From a virus, in the IMG/VR virus record IMGVR_UViG_3300007539_000009, positions 62,001 through 126,000 of that record: a stretch of 64,000 bases of DNA. The stretch is one strand, 5' to 3'. Position numbers and translations under genes: made by a program. The notes under the pieces are model-generated. The model searched no databases. It was not told the DNA's origin and was given only the letters and a program-made list of their open reading frames with translations. How positions within the stretch are numbered: position 1 is the stretch's first letter; the number at the start of each line of letters is the position of its first letter. This document shows positions 8,475 through 18,076 of this stretch, in pieces.

Positions 8475-10432
8475 ACCGGACTGTTCTCTCTGCGCGGCGG
8501 CTTCTGCTCAGGCAGCGGCTTGATGTCGTTCACCTGATCTTGGATCAGCCTCTGACGCCGCCTGATGGCAGCAGCTAGCGCCGGGTTGGTCTGCTGTAGG
8601 ACGGCAATCTCATGCTCGATCATGTTCGGCGGGATCGTTTTGAGCATGTTGTCCGACATAGTGTCGAGCATCTGAGGATCAGCCTGCCAAGACGTGTCCC
8701 CAGGCTGCTGACCTTGTTGCGGAGCGCCAGCCGCAGCGGACTGATCAGGAGCACCACTAGGTGCTCCATTAGGCGTCCCGCCTTGGTAGGGGTCTCCACC
8801 TCCAGTTTGGGCGTTCGGATCCCCTTTTGGTGCGTACTCAGCGATGTAGCCTTGCTCCCGAGCTTCGCGGATATCCGCCTCGAGTGCCTTCTGTTGGGCC
8901 ACTTGAGCCTTTGCAGCGTACTCAGCCTGGATCACGCTGGCCTGTCCTTGGACCTTGGCAGCCTGCAGCTGCTGACGCTCCATGACTGCCAAGCGCTCGA
9001 TCTCTTCCTTCTGCTTGCGCGTGTTCTCGCGCTCGAAGTCGAAGCCGAGCTCTTCGATCGTGGTCTGATCGGACAGCGTGTTCGTTTGCCGCAGCGACAG
9101 CGCGATCTGCTTCTGCTGCGCGTCGTCCGCCATCTTGAAGTCACGGTGACGCAGGTGAATCGGCGGCATGCCGCACCAGCGCGTCAAGCGCGGGATGACG
9201 AAGTCCTTGAGGAAGTTATCGAGCTGCTCAATCTTGTTCAGGAAGATGTTCTCCAGAACACGCAGCGAGATTGACGAGCCAGTCCAATTGAGTCCGCCGT
9301 ACACAAACTCCTGGGGCGTGTCCAGACCACCAGTGATCTGCTCCCGCACCATCGTCATGTCGTTGTGGACATTGAGCGCCTGCGCGTCACCACGGATGTT
9401 CAGCATCTGCGCAGGGAACGGCATGGTGTAGATACCGTTCTGATCACGACGCCACTTCTGGATGATGTTCATCATCTTGTCTGACCAGTCCCCGAGGTCC
9501 GCAGCCATGTGCGGGCTGGGGCCGCCAGCGGGTGCTGAGGGCGTGAGGACAGTCAGCGGCAAAACGTGATCAAGCGCAATCGCTTCTTGTGCCCGGCGGT
9601 ACGTCTGGAAGAGCCAAGCGTCTTTGAAGACCGGGAGAAGCGGCGGGAGCCCGAAAGCGTCGTCCTCCATAGAGACGCTCGGGTTCTTGAAGTGGTAGAT
9701 GTTGTCGGGATCTAGCTTGACGTTCTTCTTCTCCTTCGTCGCCTTGAGGATCGACATCGGAGTTTCAAGGATTAGATCGCGGTTGGAGTTGGCGTCCTGA
9801 ACACGCTTACGCAGCCACTGAGGGATGCGGTAGATGTACGTCGAGCTGTCGCTGAACGGGTTGTACCGGACGTCGATGTACTTCGGGTTCCAGCGAATGA
9901 TCTTGGTTCGCTTCCGGTTCTTGACCGGCCGATCGTAGACCTCGAAGTCTTTGTTCTGCGTCTTGCACTCAGGGCAGTGACCCTCGAATCGGTTGTCGCG
10001 GTACTTCCAGTCCTTGTGCGTCCGCGCCATGAACTTGTGCCCGCAGTGCTTACAAATCAGGTGCCGGTCGAACGGTCGGTAGATGGACGCAAAGGCGTTG
10101 CCGTAAACCTCGTTGTCCAGCAGCAGCTTGTACTCCGCCTCGCGCAGCTTGATGTTGCGCTCGAGCAGCTCACGCCACGCTCTAGTTGAGTACGAGCTCT
10201 CAGACTCGTAGATCAGCGGTGTGATGACATACGAGCACTTCTTGTTGATCGTCGGAGCGATCTCGGAGTGCGTCGTGTAGAGGTACAAGCACCACCGAAA
10301 CATCTCCTTGACGGAGTTCGGGATGTAGCTGGTGCTCGGGTCGAAGAACGGGTGAGCGTAGTTGCCTAGCCCGCGTCCTCTGCTGCCAGAGCCTGACCGG
10401 TTGCCAAGTGAGTTACTGGATTCGAGGCTCAT
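8471..10432 (-). CDS. Probable portal vertex protein with inserted zinc finger, 653 aa
   Basis: The N-terminal region has portal-like features: EVYGNAFASIYRPFDR (residues 108-123) resembles the conserved 'YGN' strand of phage portals, and a middle block (LDTPQEFVYGGLNWTGSSIS) matches the region before the long portal helix. A four-cysteine element with C127, C130 (CKHCGHKF) and C153, C156 (CPECKTQ) looks like a zinc ribbon inserted in the wing/clip region. From about residue 470 the chain becomes a long helical, Gln/Ala-rich segment, followed by a Gly/Pro/Gln-rich tail. Length fits large-phage portals. The portal is the head-tail connector through which DNA is packaged and ejected. The assignment rests on pattern and context, not on a database match. 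Confidence 0.65.
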   Translation of the reverse strand: MSLESSNSLGNRSGSGSRGRGLGNYAHPFFDPSTSYIPNSVKEMFRWCLYLYTTHSEIAPTINKKCSYVITPLIYESESSYSTRAWRELLERNIKLREAEYKLLLDNEVYGNAFASIYRPFDRHLICKHCGHKFMARTHKDWKYRDNRFEGHCPECKTQNKDFEVYDRPVKNRKRTKIIRWNPKYIDVRYNPFSDSSTYIYRIPQWLRKRVQDANSNRDLILETPMSILKATKEKKNVKLDPDNIYHFKNPSVSMEDDAFGLPPLLPVFKDAWLFQTYRRAQEAIALDHVLPLTVLTPSAPAGGPSPHMAADLGDWSDKMMNIIQKWRRDQNGIYTMPFPAQMLNIRGDAQALNVHNDMTMVREQITGGLDTPQEFVYGGLNWTGSSISLRVLENIFLNKIEQLDNFLKDFVIPRLTRWCGMPPIHLRHRDFKMADDAQQKQIALSLRQTNTLSDQTTIEELGFDFERENTRKQKEEIERLAVMERQQLQAAKVQGQASVIQAEYAAKAQVAQQKALEADIREAREQGYIAEYAPKGDPNAQTGGGDPYQGGTPNGAPSGAPDQSAAAGAPQQGQQPGDTSWQADPQMLDTMSDNMLKTIPPNMIEHEIAVLQQTNPALAAAIRRRQRLIQDQVNDIKPLPEQKPPRRENSPV

Positions 10433-10435
10433 AGA

Positions 10436-11032
10436 TCACTTAGGCACGGCCATTTGGCCAATCTTGTTGGCTACGTACAGATCGATGTTGTAGAGGCGAT
10501 TCGACTGTACCTGAACGACATCCTCTAGATCAGGGTTGTCATTCCGCTTGGGCTGAATCGCGCGAATAAGGTCTTTGTACTCAGCGTCTGGTTCAGGCTG
10601 AGCAAAGGCAAGCATAGCTGGGTACTTGATCAGCCCGTCGCGTCGGCAGCACGCCTGCACGTACCCCTGCACTTCACGGCTGAACGTGCGCTTCTTGAGC
10701 GGCAGCAAAGCTCGAAGAGCATACTCAAGCTCCTCGACCGCGACCGGCTCGAACAAGTCAATGTCGTAAGGCAGATCGTTCATCGCCAGGCACGTGTTCT
10801 CGAACACGTGGGCATCCGTGAAGAATCGATCTGTGAGCTTGAATGCCCGAAGAGCCATGATCTTGCTCTTCACAATGTCCGAGCACTGAGCGTGGAACTC
10901 GCGCTCAATCTCGGACCACAGCGTCTCCGGCTCCCATTCCAACCAGGCGCCACCAAACTGCTTACTCAGCAGCTCTTGGTAGACGCCTGGAAGTATGTGG
11001 TGGGCGCGAAATACGCCCGCAAGCTCTTTCAT
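10436..11032 (-). CDS. Conserved-looking hypothetical phage protein upstream of the portal, 198 aa
   Basis: This mainly helical protein begins MKELAGVFRAHHILPG and includes WLEWEPETLWSEIEREF, ALRAFKLTDRFFTDAHVFENTCLAMN and SREVQGYVQACCRRDG. The overall arrangement resembles uncharacterised proteins that I associate with portal neighbourhoods of large phages, but I know no function. The ATG at 11032 overlaps the stop of the 339-residue gene (TGATG), and the portal starts only three bases after its stop, so the three are probably co-translated. An adaptor, head-completion or packaging role is possible. No catalytic motif is visible. Confidence 0.8.
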   Translation of the reverse strand: MKELAGVFRAHHILPGVYQELLSKQFGGAWLEWEPETLWSEIEREFHAQCSDIVKSKIMALRAFKLTDRFFTDAHVFENTCLAMNDLPYDIDLFEPVAVEELEYALRALLPLKKRTFSREVQGYVQACCRRDGLIKYPAMLAFAQPEPDAEYKDLIRAIQPKRNDNPDLEDVVQVQSNRLYNIDLYVANKIGQMAVPK

Positions 11033-12051
11033 CAGCCAAAGTACTCGTCGAGGGCTTCGCGGTACGGCCCATCGAACTCAGACTTCAGATCTCGAGCAAC
11101 GCTGGCCGTCTTGACGTACGAAGTATCCCATCGCGGGAACCTGTTCTCAAGATCAACCAGGAACTGATCCTTGGTTGTCAGACCCTCCGCAGGAGCCAGC
11201 TTGTGCTGTGCCTCCATGCGCCGAAGCTCGTTGGCTGTCTTGCGCAGGTCCATACCACCGAAGCAGGCAAGGTACGGGTCGCGCATCTCCGGGCCGTATT
11301 TGGGACGAAGGCCAGCTGCACGATCGAGCGTTTCGATCTCTTGGGCGAGCTTGATGCCGTCCTGTGGGTCGTCTAGCACCGGCTGGTGGTTAGCCAGCTT
11401 GGTGTAGATGTCCGAGAACTCAGTGCCCTCTGTCAGGGTGCTTCGGTCTCTGAGCTCGCCCTCGAACCACGGGCCCAGAATCGGCTTCGGCACGTAGTCC
11501 CAGACTCGATCGTCAGTGATGGCAGCAGTTCCAGCCTGCTTGAGCAGGCCGTCCGCAAACTCACAACGATCACGCGGAGTCATCTTGGAGTAGTTGCGAA
11601 CGAACTGATCCTGCAGCACTTCGGCGACCTTCTCGAGGCTGCCAACGCACTGCTGCTCCGGGGCCTGCTCTACCACCACTTGAATGACGGTCGGGTCCGC
11701 ATCGCTCGCTGCTTCTGCCAGCTTCTGCAGTCCAGAGCTGGGCCGGAGGCCGTAGTGCTCGAACGCTGCATTGATCCGCGAAGCAGCCGTCTTCACCACA
11801 TCCTCGGGCAGCGACTCAGCGTTGCTCTCGAGATACGCTGCTGAGAAGAACGCAGCTGCGCGGGTGTGGATCGGGTATCGGCGTTGATTGACACTACCGT
11901 CAGCGATCTTCACGGCGAAGGCGCGGTCGGGAAGCGAGTCAATCTCGTGAGGGTGGGGGAGCTCCTTACCGAAGAGCTGTTGGGCGTCGATGCTGTTGAC
12001 GAACGAAGGATCGTCATACGCATCGATCACCATCCCGGCGAGTTTGAACAT
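11032..12051 (-). CDS. Conserved-looking hypothetical head-module protein, 339 aa
   Basis: The start MFKLAGMVIDAYDDP carries the short KLAG motif shared by several neighbours. The next block, LPDRAFAVKIADG followed by RRYPIHTRAAAFFSAAYLES and an AASRINAAFEHYGL helix, resembles a recurrent uncharacterised family in large phages. Further KLA-containing helices follow (LQKLAEAASD, YTKLANHQPVLDD, IKLAQEIETLDRA). The C-terminal half contains WDYVPKPILGPWFEGELRDRS. I see no protease triad or known fold. Position between a scaffold-like protein and the portal suggests a head structural or assembly role. Start and stop both overlap neighbouring genes by one base. Confidence 0.8.
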   Translation of the reverse strand: MFKLAGMVIDAYDDPSFVNSIDAQQLFGKELPHPHEIDSLPDRAFAVKIADGSVNQRRYPIHTRAAAFFSAAYLESNAESLPEDVVKTAASRINAAFEHYGLRPSSGLQKLAEAASDADPTVIQVVVEQAPEQQCVGSLEKVAEVLQDQFVRNYSKMTPRDRCEFADGLLKQAGTAAITDDRVWDYVPKPILGPWFEGELRDRSTLTEGTEFSDIYTKLANHQPVLDDPQDGIKLAQEIETLDRAAGLRPKYGPEMRDPYLACFGGMDLRKTANELRRMEAQHKLAPAEGLTTKDQFLVDLENRFPRWDTSYVKTASVARDLKSEFDGPYREALDEYFG

Positions 12052-12683
12052 CAGTTCTTGGCCTCCTGGCCGTCCTTGGTCTTGGCAGCAGGCTTTTTGT
12101 CCTGCTTAGCGTCCTTGTCGTCCGCTTTGCCCTTACTCGGCTTAACCGTGGCCTTGGCCGCCGCACCAGCCACATCAGGCTTCTTACCTGACGCCTTCGG
12201 CTCAGCCTTTTCGGACTTTGCCTTATCTGCTGCTTTGGCCTCAGCCTTCGGTTCGGCCGAACCCTTAGACCCAGATGCCCGGGTCTTAACAGCCGCAGCT
12301 GCACCGGCTGTAGCCGGATTCTTAGCTTCTGCGATCTGCTGTTCGAGTTGCGTGTATTGGAGTCTGAGTTTTGCGTTCTCTACCAGCGTCTGGAGTCGCT
12401 GGTTCTCTGCCTGCACGGGATCGATCATCATCCCGGGCGGAGGCGCTGCACCGACAGCGGCGTCTGCAGGCTGCTCGGGAGCGGCAGGACCGGTTTGCGT
12501 AACCTCGTCCGGCACTGCAGGGGCCTGCTGAGCGGCAGGATCACCCTGCGGCTTGGGGGCTTTGGCTGACGGCATCTGCTGCCCAGGAAGGCTGCGCTGC
12601 TGTGTAGCGTCCCACTTGAGCTCGATGTTGGCGAGCTTAGCCAGGCCGTCTACGTAGCCGCGGTAGAGGGTTCGGACGTTCAT
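12051..12683 (-). CDS. Low-complexity scaffold-like protein with Lys/Ala-rich tail, 210 aa
   Basis: Three parts are visible: an N-terminal helix (MNVRTLYRGYVDGLAKLANIELK), a Pro/Gln/Ala-rich linker (about 25-95), a short coiled coil (QAENQRLQTLVENAKLRLQY, about 95-125), and a long Lys/Ala/Glu-rich disordered tail (about 140-210) like a histone H1 C-terminal domain. The LAKLANIEL segment matches the 150-residue protein at 435-887. A coiled coil flanked by disordered segments, encoded next to head genes, fits a scaffolding, internal head or DNA-associated protein. The tail has many Lys but also Glu and Asp, so net charge is only moderately positive. Function is unproven. Confidence 0.75.
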   Translation of the reverse strand: MNVRTLYRGYVDGLAKLANIELKWDATQQRSLPGQQMPSAKAPKPQGDPAAQQAPAVPDEVTQTGPAAPEQPADAAVGAAPPPGMMIDPVQAENQRLQTLVENAKLRLQYTQLEQQIAEAKNPATAGAAAAVKTRASGSKGSAEPKAEAKAADKAKSEKAEPKASGKKPDVAGAAAKATVKPSKGKADDKDAKQDKKPAAKTKDGQEAKN

Positions 12684-12709
12684 TTCGTTAGTCCTTGGAC
12701 TACTTCAGC

Positions 12710-15700
12710 TTAGGAGTATGCGATGAACGAACCGGTGTCGCCCCAATCGTTCGCGCCCAGCGTAGCACCTGCGATGATGCTGCCGTTTGCGAACTGAAGT
12801 GCGCAAACAACTGGTGTCGCTGTGGTGAACGAAGCATCGGGGTACGTGTTGTTCACGCCCGGCTCGGGAACATTCATCGTGATCTGGATCTCGAACGGAG
12901 ACACCAGCTTAGTTACTGCAATGTTCTCGAACTTGACCCCGTAGAGGTCAGAGGCCACCGCAGTCACGGCAGGGGCCTCAGTGGTGGCAACTGCTTCGCG
13001 CAACCGCACGGTCAGCGTCACGAAACCACCTTCAGTGCCCGGGCCCACTTGCGACTGCAGCGAGCGCGCTACATCGAGCTGTGTGGCGCCTTGGGTCGGA
13101 TCGACATTCACCTTAGGACCACGAGCGTGTTGCCCGTAGCGAACAGTGGTGCCGATAGAGGTCAGTCCTCGCGCATTCCCCGCACCAGTTGCGTCCACAG
13201 CAGCCAAGTCCCACTCGCCAGCACCGTCAGGGTGCGTAGCAGGCCGGTTGAGCCATACCCGCGCTCGGAGGTTGCTGTAGGGGATTGATGCCGGAACACG
13301 CGCGATGATCTCGTCTGTGCTCTGCGTGACAATTTCTACCACCTCAATCCGATCCTCGGACAGTGCGGCGCTCAAACCAGGACCAGGCGGCGTCTCTTTG
13401 ATGTCAGAGCTGACCGAGTCATCCTCTTCACCGACGATCTCTAAGTACACACCAGGGTCGCTAGCCGGATCGCCCAGACCGCCAGGATCGACGTTGGCGC
13501 TACCCAGGTTGGTGCCCTGTATGCGTAGCAGTGCTGTCTTGTCCGTGTTCGGAACCGGCGCAACAACCGTAGCTGCGTCAGGATCAGCGAACTCGTTATA
13601 CAGCGTCAAGCCTGTGATCGTCGGATCGCCAGCCGGCTGCGAAAGGATGAACCCAAGGTTTCCTGCACGCAGCGTGTTGCCGCCAAGGTAGTTGATCGCA
13701 ACACCGAAGCTGCGGCCCGCTGTAGAGGCTGCGATGTCTACCGAGTACACCAGCTGCGTGCTGCTTGACGAGGTCAAGGTAGCACTCGAGAACGCCGTGT
13801 CGTCGCCGCTATCAAACAGCGAGTACGAGTAGTTCAGCGCACTGGCTCCTGACGGTACTGAGCCGGGAACAAGCCCGGTTCCGTAGATAGTCAGCGTTGC
13901 GCCAGTTGTGCCTTCGTACGCAGGTGTCAGCACAGCGCTGCGAACACGCGGAGCAGCGGGCTGGACGATGCGGGCTGACGTACCAGCCGTCACAGTCTGC
14001 GACAGCGTCGAGTCTGTGATCTTGGTGGTCACCAGCTTGCCTGCTTTGTTATCTGCCCAACGAACAAAGCCGCTGATACTTGACGTCGTTGCCGCTGTGA
14101 TCGTTGTTGACGCAGCCACGGTAGTACCAGTTGAGTCAACGAAGTCAACTGTCAAGTTACTGCCTGTGCCGTCTTCAGGTGCAAACCGACCAGCGATCGT
14201 GAACTCGCTGTACAACCCTTCAGCAGGTGCACCGCTGAAAGACGTCGGGTTAACCGAGCTGGTGAATGGGCCACCGCCAAATGTGGCGCCGAGCGTACCG
14301 GGGTTACTACCGCCGCCGCCAACACCTAAGGACTGGACAAACTCCAAAGCTGACAACGCCACAGTGGACGGGCCGGTACCTCCTGGCGCAGGCTGCTTGG
14401 TGATCACTAGGTCTGCCGTATCGCCGAGAGCGGCAGTGCCGTTAAGCTGAGCGGAGATTGTCCACACGTTGCCTACAGGGTTAGGCAGCACTACGAAGGA
14501 ACTGAAGTACCCGCCGCTTGTGGTGATCGTCGGAGGGCCGCCATCAAAGTTACTAGCGGCACCAATCAGGTCGATCTCAATATTGAACACCGCTCCTGGG
14601 GCAGCAGCATTCGACAGATCTAGCTCACCAGGTAAGTGGTCAGCAGCAGGCAGCACTTGAATGCTGTTGAACGTCGGATCCTGATCGAACGTGATCTGAC
14701 CGGCAGACGACACGTTAGAGTACTGGCCATCCGGGTTCCGAATGACGATGTCGAACGCACCTGTAGGAGTTACCGTTGCGAGCGTATCATCGGGGTCGAT
14801 CACATTGAGCGGAATGACCCAATCCCCTGCGCCGCCTGCGGGGATAGCCGGCGTAGCCCCGGCCACGCTGATGTACGTCGGATCCAGTCGTGTTGTTGCA
14901 GTAGTGATCGCACCTGACGTCACCACCAAGCCCGGAGCGTAGAACTCAACCGAAGCTCCGTCGACGATAGCTTCGACATTCAGCGTGATCTGGTTGTCCG
15001 CTGAGCTATCGTTCTCGATCACACCAGCTGACGCTGTGTTGATGATCGCAGGCTCTGCAGGCGTAGTGCCCGCAGCTACTTGACCAAAGTTGATTGTGAG
15101 CTCTTGGCCGGCTTGCCCTTGATCGAAGGCGAGTTTGTTTCGATACGTGACAACGATGTTCTCGCCTTCTGTCGCTGAAAGCTCTTGAAGCTCTAGGGCA
15201 AAGACCTTAGTAGCACCGGAACCATTAGCAGAGAAATCAGAGTCAGTGAGCGTTGTGCCGTTGTTAGCAAAGCCCGACACGAGATCAGCCTCAAACAACC
15301 CTGTCTGACCGGACTCCCAGTCGCTATGGGAAAGGCTCGCTAGGACTGTGACGATGTTGCCGGCTTGGGTGATCGGGTCGGTACCATCACTCGGATCGAT
15401 CAGGATGGCTCCGTTTGAACTTAGGGGCCGTGCGCTGATCTCGCTGACTAGAGCAATATCGAACGCACCGAACTCAACGTTGCTGGTCTGGTCGAAGACA
15501 CGAATGCGAAGGTCTGTTCCGCCAGTAAGAGCAGCGGTGAAGAAGTCATTGTTGATCTTCCACGTGCCCCAGAACCCGTTGTTCTCGAACCCGATAGAGT
15601 TGGGCCCTATAGCCGGGTTGAACTGAGTTGTGCCGATAGAGCCGTCAGGTAACGGCGCACCGCTAGGCACTGTGTTCGCCATCGCTGTATCCGGCATGTT

Positions 15701-18076
15701 GATTACAGCAAAGCTAGCCTGAACCTGCGCGTTAGGGTTAGCGAACACGTACGGAGCAGATACGTTAGGCGGTAGCCCGTCTGTCGGTAGAACGCTGTTT
15801 GCGTCACTGATGCTCCACACCGGTCCGTCGCCCGCTTGACTCCAGTACCCTTGGCCAACCGGCATGTCGATGCCGGAGAAACCAAACAGCACTACATCAC
15901 CTTCGGTAAGACCGTTGGTGATCGGCTCCCAGCTAGGATTAGTGGCGTAGGGGTCGTACTTGAACTTGGTCAGCGTGACCGGGTAGTCAAATGGGTTACC
16001 CTGCGCGATGCGCAAAGCTCCGGGGAACTCTGCTGACCAATCTGCAGTGTTCGTATTGAACTTGGGCGTCAGCCTAATGGTGAACGTTGCGCCTTTCGGC
16101 AGCACCGACAGCGCTGTTGTAGCTGCTGCTGAGATCAACTTTCGCTGGCTACCTGTATCGTCGATAGTGATCTCTTGATCACTGAACACGATCATGCCGC
16201 TCAGGAAGCCCAGCGCTCCCGGGCCGTTGTAGGTCGGATACAGCTGTGTGCCAGCCGGAATGAGCTGCGCGTTGGCAGAGTTCTGCATCCAGCCTTGACC
16301 GCCGCTGTAGTACAGGTCTTGATCGGTGAAGATACTGACCTGCACTAGCTGCTGGGAGTCAGCTACGTTGTTGTTAGCGTCCCACTGACCTTCGGGCAAG
16401 TTACTGCCTTCAAGTATGAGCTCGCTCAGTGCCGCAGCGCCTGCACCGATAACAGTGGCAGTTGGTACGTAAGGGATGCCTGACTGAGATGCAGCAGGCG
16501 CCGGCGGCTCGCAGAACACCGTGAATGATCGCGGCTCTGCTACGTTGGTCTCCACCACCAGGAAGCCAACATCGTTGCCGTTCTGCGCAATAACCTCAGA
16601 GTCAATGACCCACGTAGTGCCGAAGATGTTGGGGCCGTCGTAGTCAAAAGGATCGCCGACATCGAGGATGCCACCGTTGACGAACGGATCGCCTACGTCG
16701 ACGCCACCACCTGTGGTGCCAGGCGGGCAGCACGGCTCCCCACCACCTCCGGGATCAATGTCGGTCGTCGGTAGCTCGCCGGGGGTAGGCAAGAAGATGT
16801 CATCTTGCGAGGTGACCGTGACGCACCGCACGCGCATCTGGAGCGCGCTGCCTGTCCGGACGTCGTAGCCAACACCAAACCCGATGCGACCAAATTCCGG
16901 CTCAACCGGGTTGGACGTAGCGAACACCTGGTTGATGAGCTCGTCGACCTTCGAGTAGAAGCTCCGCTGCTGCGCCGTGGCGGTGCTGGCGGGGCTGCAG
17001 GTGAAGGTCGCGGCCAGTCGGTAGTTGTAGTAGTAGTGGAACGTGATCGCCGGAGTGTCGTTGTCGAGTTCCGACTCTACCTTGGCTCGTGACACCGAGA
17101 ACTCGTGACAGCCCTCGAGGAACTCTTGCGTCAAGTCACCTGAGTAGCCTGTGACCGGCGTGAACAGCGTGTCGATCGCCGTAGTCAAGTCAACAGTGAC
17201 TTGGGGCGACGGACCTGTGCTCGTGTCAACGCTGAGCTGGTAAGTTAACAGGTTGGAACCTGCGGCCTTGCTAATCAGCAGCGAAACGCCTCTTAGGGTA
17301 GGCCGGTTAACACCTCCCACCTGCGGAGTGCTCAGCAGGTCCAGGCTCAGCGTGACCGCATCACCTGTGGCCACCAGGTCCGTTGCGCCGTCACTGACGT
17401 CGTCGACTACGACAGTGACGCGCTGAACCAGGCCGTGAGGTACGTGACAATCAGCAAGCGATGTGACGGCGCCAGTAGTCGCCTCAGGCACAATCAGCTC
17501 AGCTCGAGTGCCTGCGCCGGACCCTGCGTTGTTTCGCACAGCAAACGACGGCCCGTCTGTCGTGACGTCAGTGGCCCAGCACTGGTCGCCAAGCAGCGTG
17601 CCTACGGGCCAGTTGAAGTTGTCGGTCCAAGCAACTGCCGCAGACGTGGTGGAGTTATTGAGCAGCTCCTCAGCCGCTGTTTGCGCCTGGGCGGTGACCA
17701 AGACCACGCCGCTGGACAGCTCCTGAATAGAGGTGTTCGCGAACTGGATCTCAGTGACGTTAGTGAACTCGTCACTGTTGTCGGCATTGGTGACCTTGCC
17801 CAGGGTCTCGTCGGTGAACGGACCGTGGATCGACGCATCCGCAATATGCGTATCGATCTCCGCGTGGGTGTTGGTCCCCGCGTCATTCAGATTGGCGTGG
17901 TCAATCTTCGGGCCCTGGCCGTTCACACCAGAGTGGCTGTGCCCGACCTCCCCTGCGCCAGAGAACTGATCATCAAGAATCTGGAAGTTCTCATTTACCG
18001 GGACATCCCACTCGTTTTTGTTCGAGCCTTTGTCCGGCAGGTTGAGGTTCAGGTTGTTCGACTTGGGATCAGCCAT
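12710..18076 (-). CDS. Giant tail fibre/adhesin with Ig-like and IPT/TIG-like repeats, 1,788 aa
   Basis: The N-terminus has a tail-fibre-style attachment region: NLPDKGSNKNEWDVPVNENF, then a His-rich stretch (GHSHSGVNGQGPKIDHANL, THAEIDTHIADASIHGPF). The rest is almost entirely beta-rich, Ser/Thr/Gly/Asn-rich sequence that reads as tandem Ig-like domains. Late repeats such as PRVRSAVLTPAYEGTTGATL and ITGLTLYNEF resemble IPT/TIG domains. A Gly/Pro-rich Cys segment (GGGGEPCCPPGTTGGG) lies near residues 445-460. No lyase or peptidase motif is evident. The start ATG at 18076 overlaps the stop of the 315-residue gene by one base. Most likely an extracellular virion protein for host-surface binding. 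Confidence 0.8.
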   Translation of the reverse strand: MADPKSNNLNLNLPDKGSNKNEWDVPVNENFQILDDQFSGAGEVGHSHSGVNGQGPKIDHANLNDAGTNTHAEIDTHIADASIHGPFTDETLGKVTNADNSDEFTNVTEIQFANTSIQELSSGVVLVTAQAQTAAEELLNNSTTSAAVAWTDNFNWPVGTLLGDQCWATDVTTDGPSFAVRNNAGSGAGTRAELIVPEATTGAVTSLADCHVPHGLVQRVTVVVDDVSDGATDLVATGDAVTLSLDLLSTPQVGGVNRPTLRGVSLLISKAAGSNLLTYQLSVDTSTGPSPQVTVDLTTAIDTLFTPVTGYSGDLTQEFLEGCHEFSVSRAKVESELDNDTPAITFHYYYNYRLAATFTCSPASTATAQQRSFYSKVDELINQVFATSNPVEPEFGRIGFGVGYDVRTGSALQMRVRCVTVTSQDDIFLPTPGELPTTDIDPGGGGEPCCPPGTTGGGVDVGDPFVNGGILDVGDPFDYDGPNIFGTTWVIDSEVIAQNGNDVGFLVVETNVAEPRSFTVFCEPPAPAASQSGIPYVPTATVIGAGAAALSELILEGSNLPEGQWDANNNVADSQQLVQVSIFTDQDLYYSGGQGWMQNSANAQLIPAGTQLYPTYNGPGALGFLSGMIVFSDQEITIDDTGSQRKLISAAATTALSVLPKGATFTIRLTPKFNTNTADWSAEFPGALRIAQGNPFDYPVTLTKFKYDPYATNPSWEPITNGLTEGDVVLFGFSGIDMPVGQGYWSQAGDGPVWSISDANSVLPTDGLPPNVSAPYVFANPNAQVQASFAVINMPDTAMANTVPSGAPLPDGSIGTTQFNPAIGPNSIGFENNGFWGTWKINNDFFTAALTGGTDLRIRVFDQTSNVEFGAFDIALVSEISARPLSSNGAILIDPSDGTDPITQAGNIVTVLASLSHSDWESGQTGLFEADLVSGFANNGTTLTDSDFSANGSGATKVFALELQELSATEGENIVVTYRNKLAFDQGQAGQELTINFGQVAAGTTPAEPAIINTASAGVIENDSSADNQITLNVEAIVDGASVEFYAPGLVVTSGAITTATTRLDPTYISVAGATPAIPAGGAGDWVIPLNVIDPDDTLATVTPTGAFDIVIRNPDGQYSNVSSAGQITFDQDPTFNSIQVLPAADHLPGELDLSNAAAPGAVFNIEIDLIGAASNFDGGPPTITTSGGYFSSFVVLPNPVGNVWTISAQLNGTAALGDTADLVITKQPAPGGTGPSTVALSALEFVQSLGVGGGGSNPGTLGATFGGGPFTSSVNPTSFSGAPAEGLYSEFTIAGRFAPEDGTGSNLTVDFVDSTGTTVAASTTITAATTSSISGFVRWADNKAGKLVTTKITDSTLSQTVTAGTSARIVQPAAPRVRSAVLTPAYEGTTGATLTIYGTGLVPGSVPSGASALNYSYSLFDSGDDTAFSSATLTSSSSTQLVYSVDIAASTAGRSFGVAINYLGGNTLRAGNLGFILSQPAGDPTITGLTLYNEFADPDAATVVAPVPNTDKTALLRIQGTNLGSANVDPGGLGDPASDPGVYLEIVGEEDDSVSSDIKETPPGPGLSAALSEDRIEVVEIVTQSTDEIIARVPASIPYSNLRARVWLNRPATHPDGAGEWDLAAVDATGAGNARGLTSIGTTVRYGQHARGPKVNVDPTQGATQLDVARSLQSQVGPGTEGGFVTLTVRLREAVATTEAPAVTAVASDLYGVKFENIAVTKLVSPFEIQITMNVPEPGVNNTYPDASFTTATPVVCALQFANGSIIAGATLGANDWGDTGSFIAYS

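Noticed and set aside
8471-10432. Calling the 653-residue protein a terminase because of its zinc finger
   Set aside because: No Walker A/B or nuclease motifs are present; the portal-like YGNAF strand, long helical C-terminal half and head context fit a portal better.
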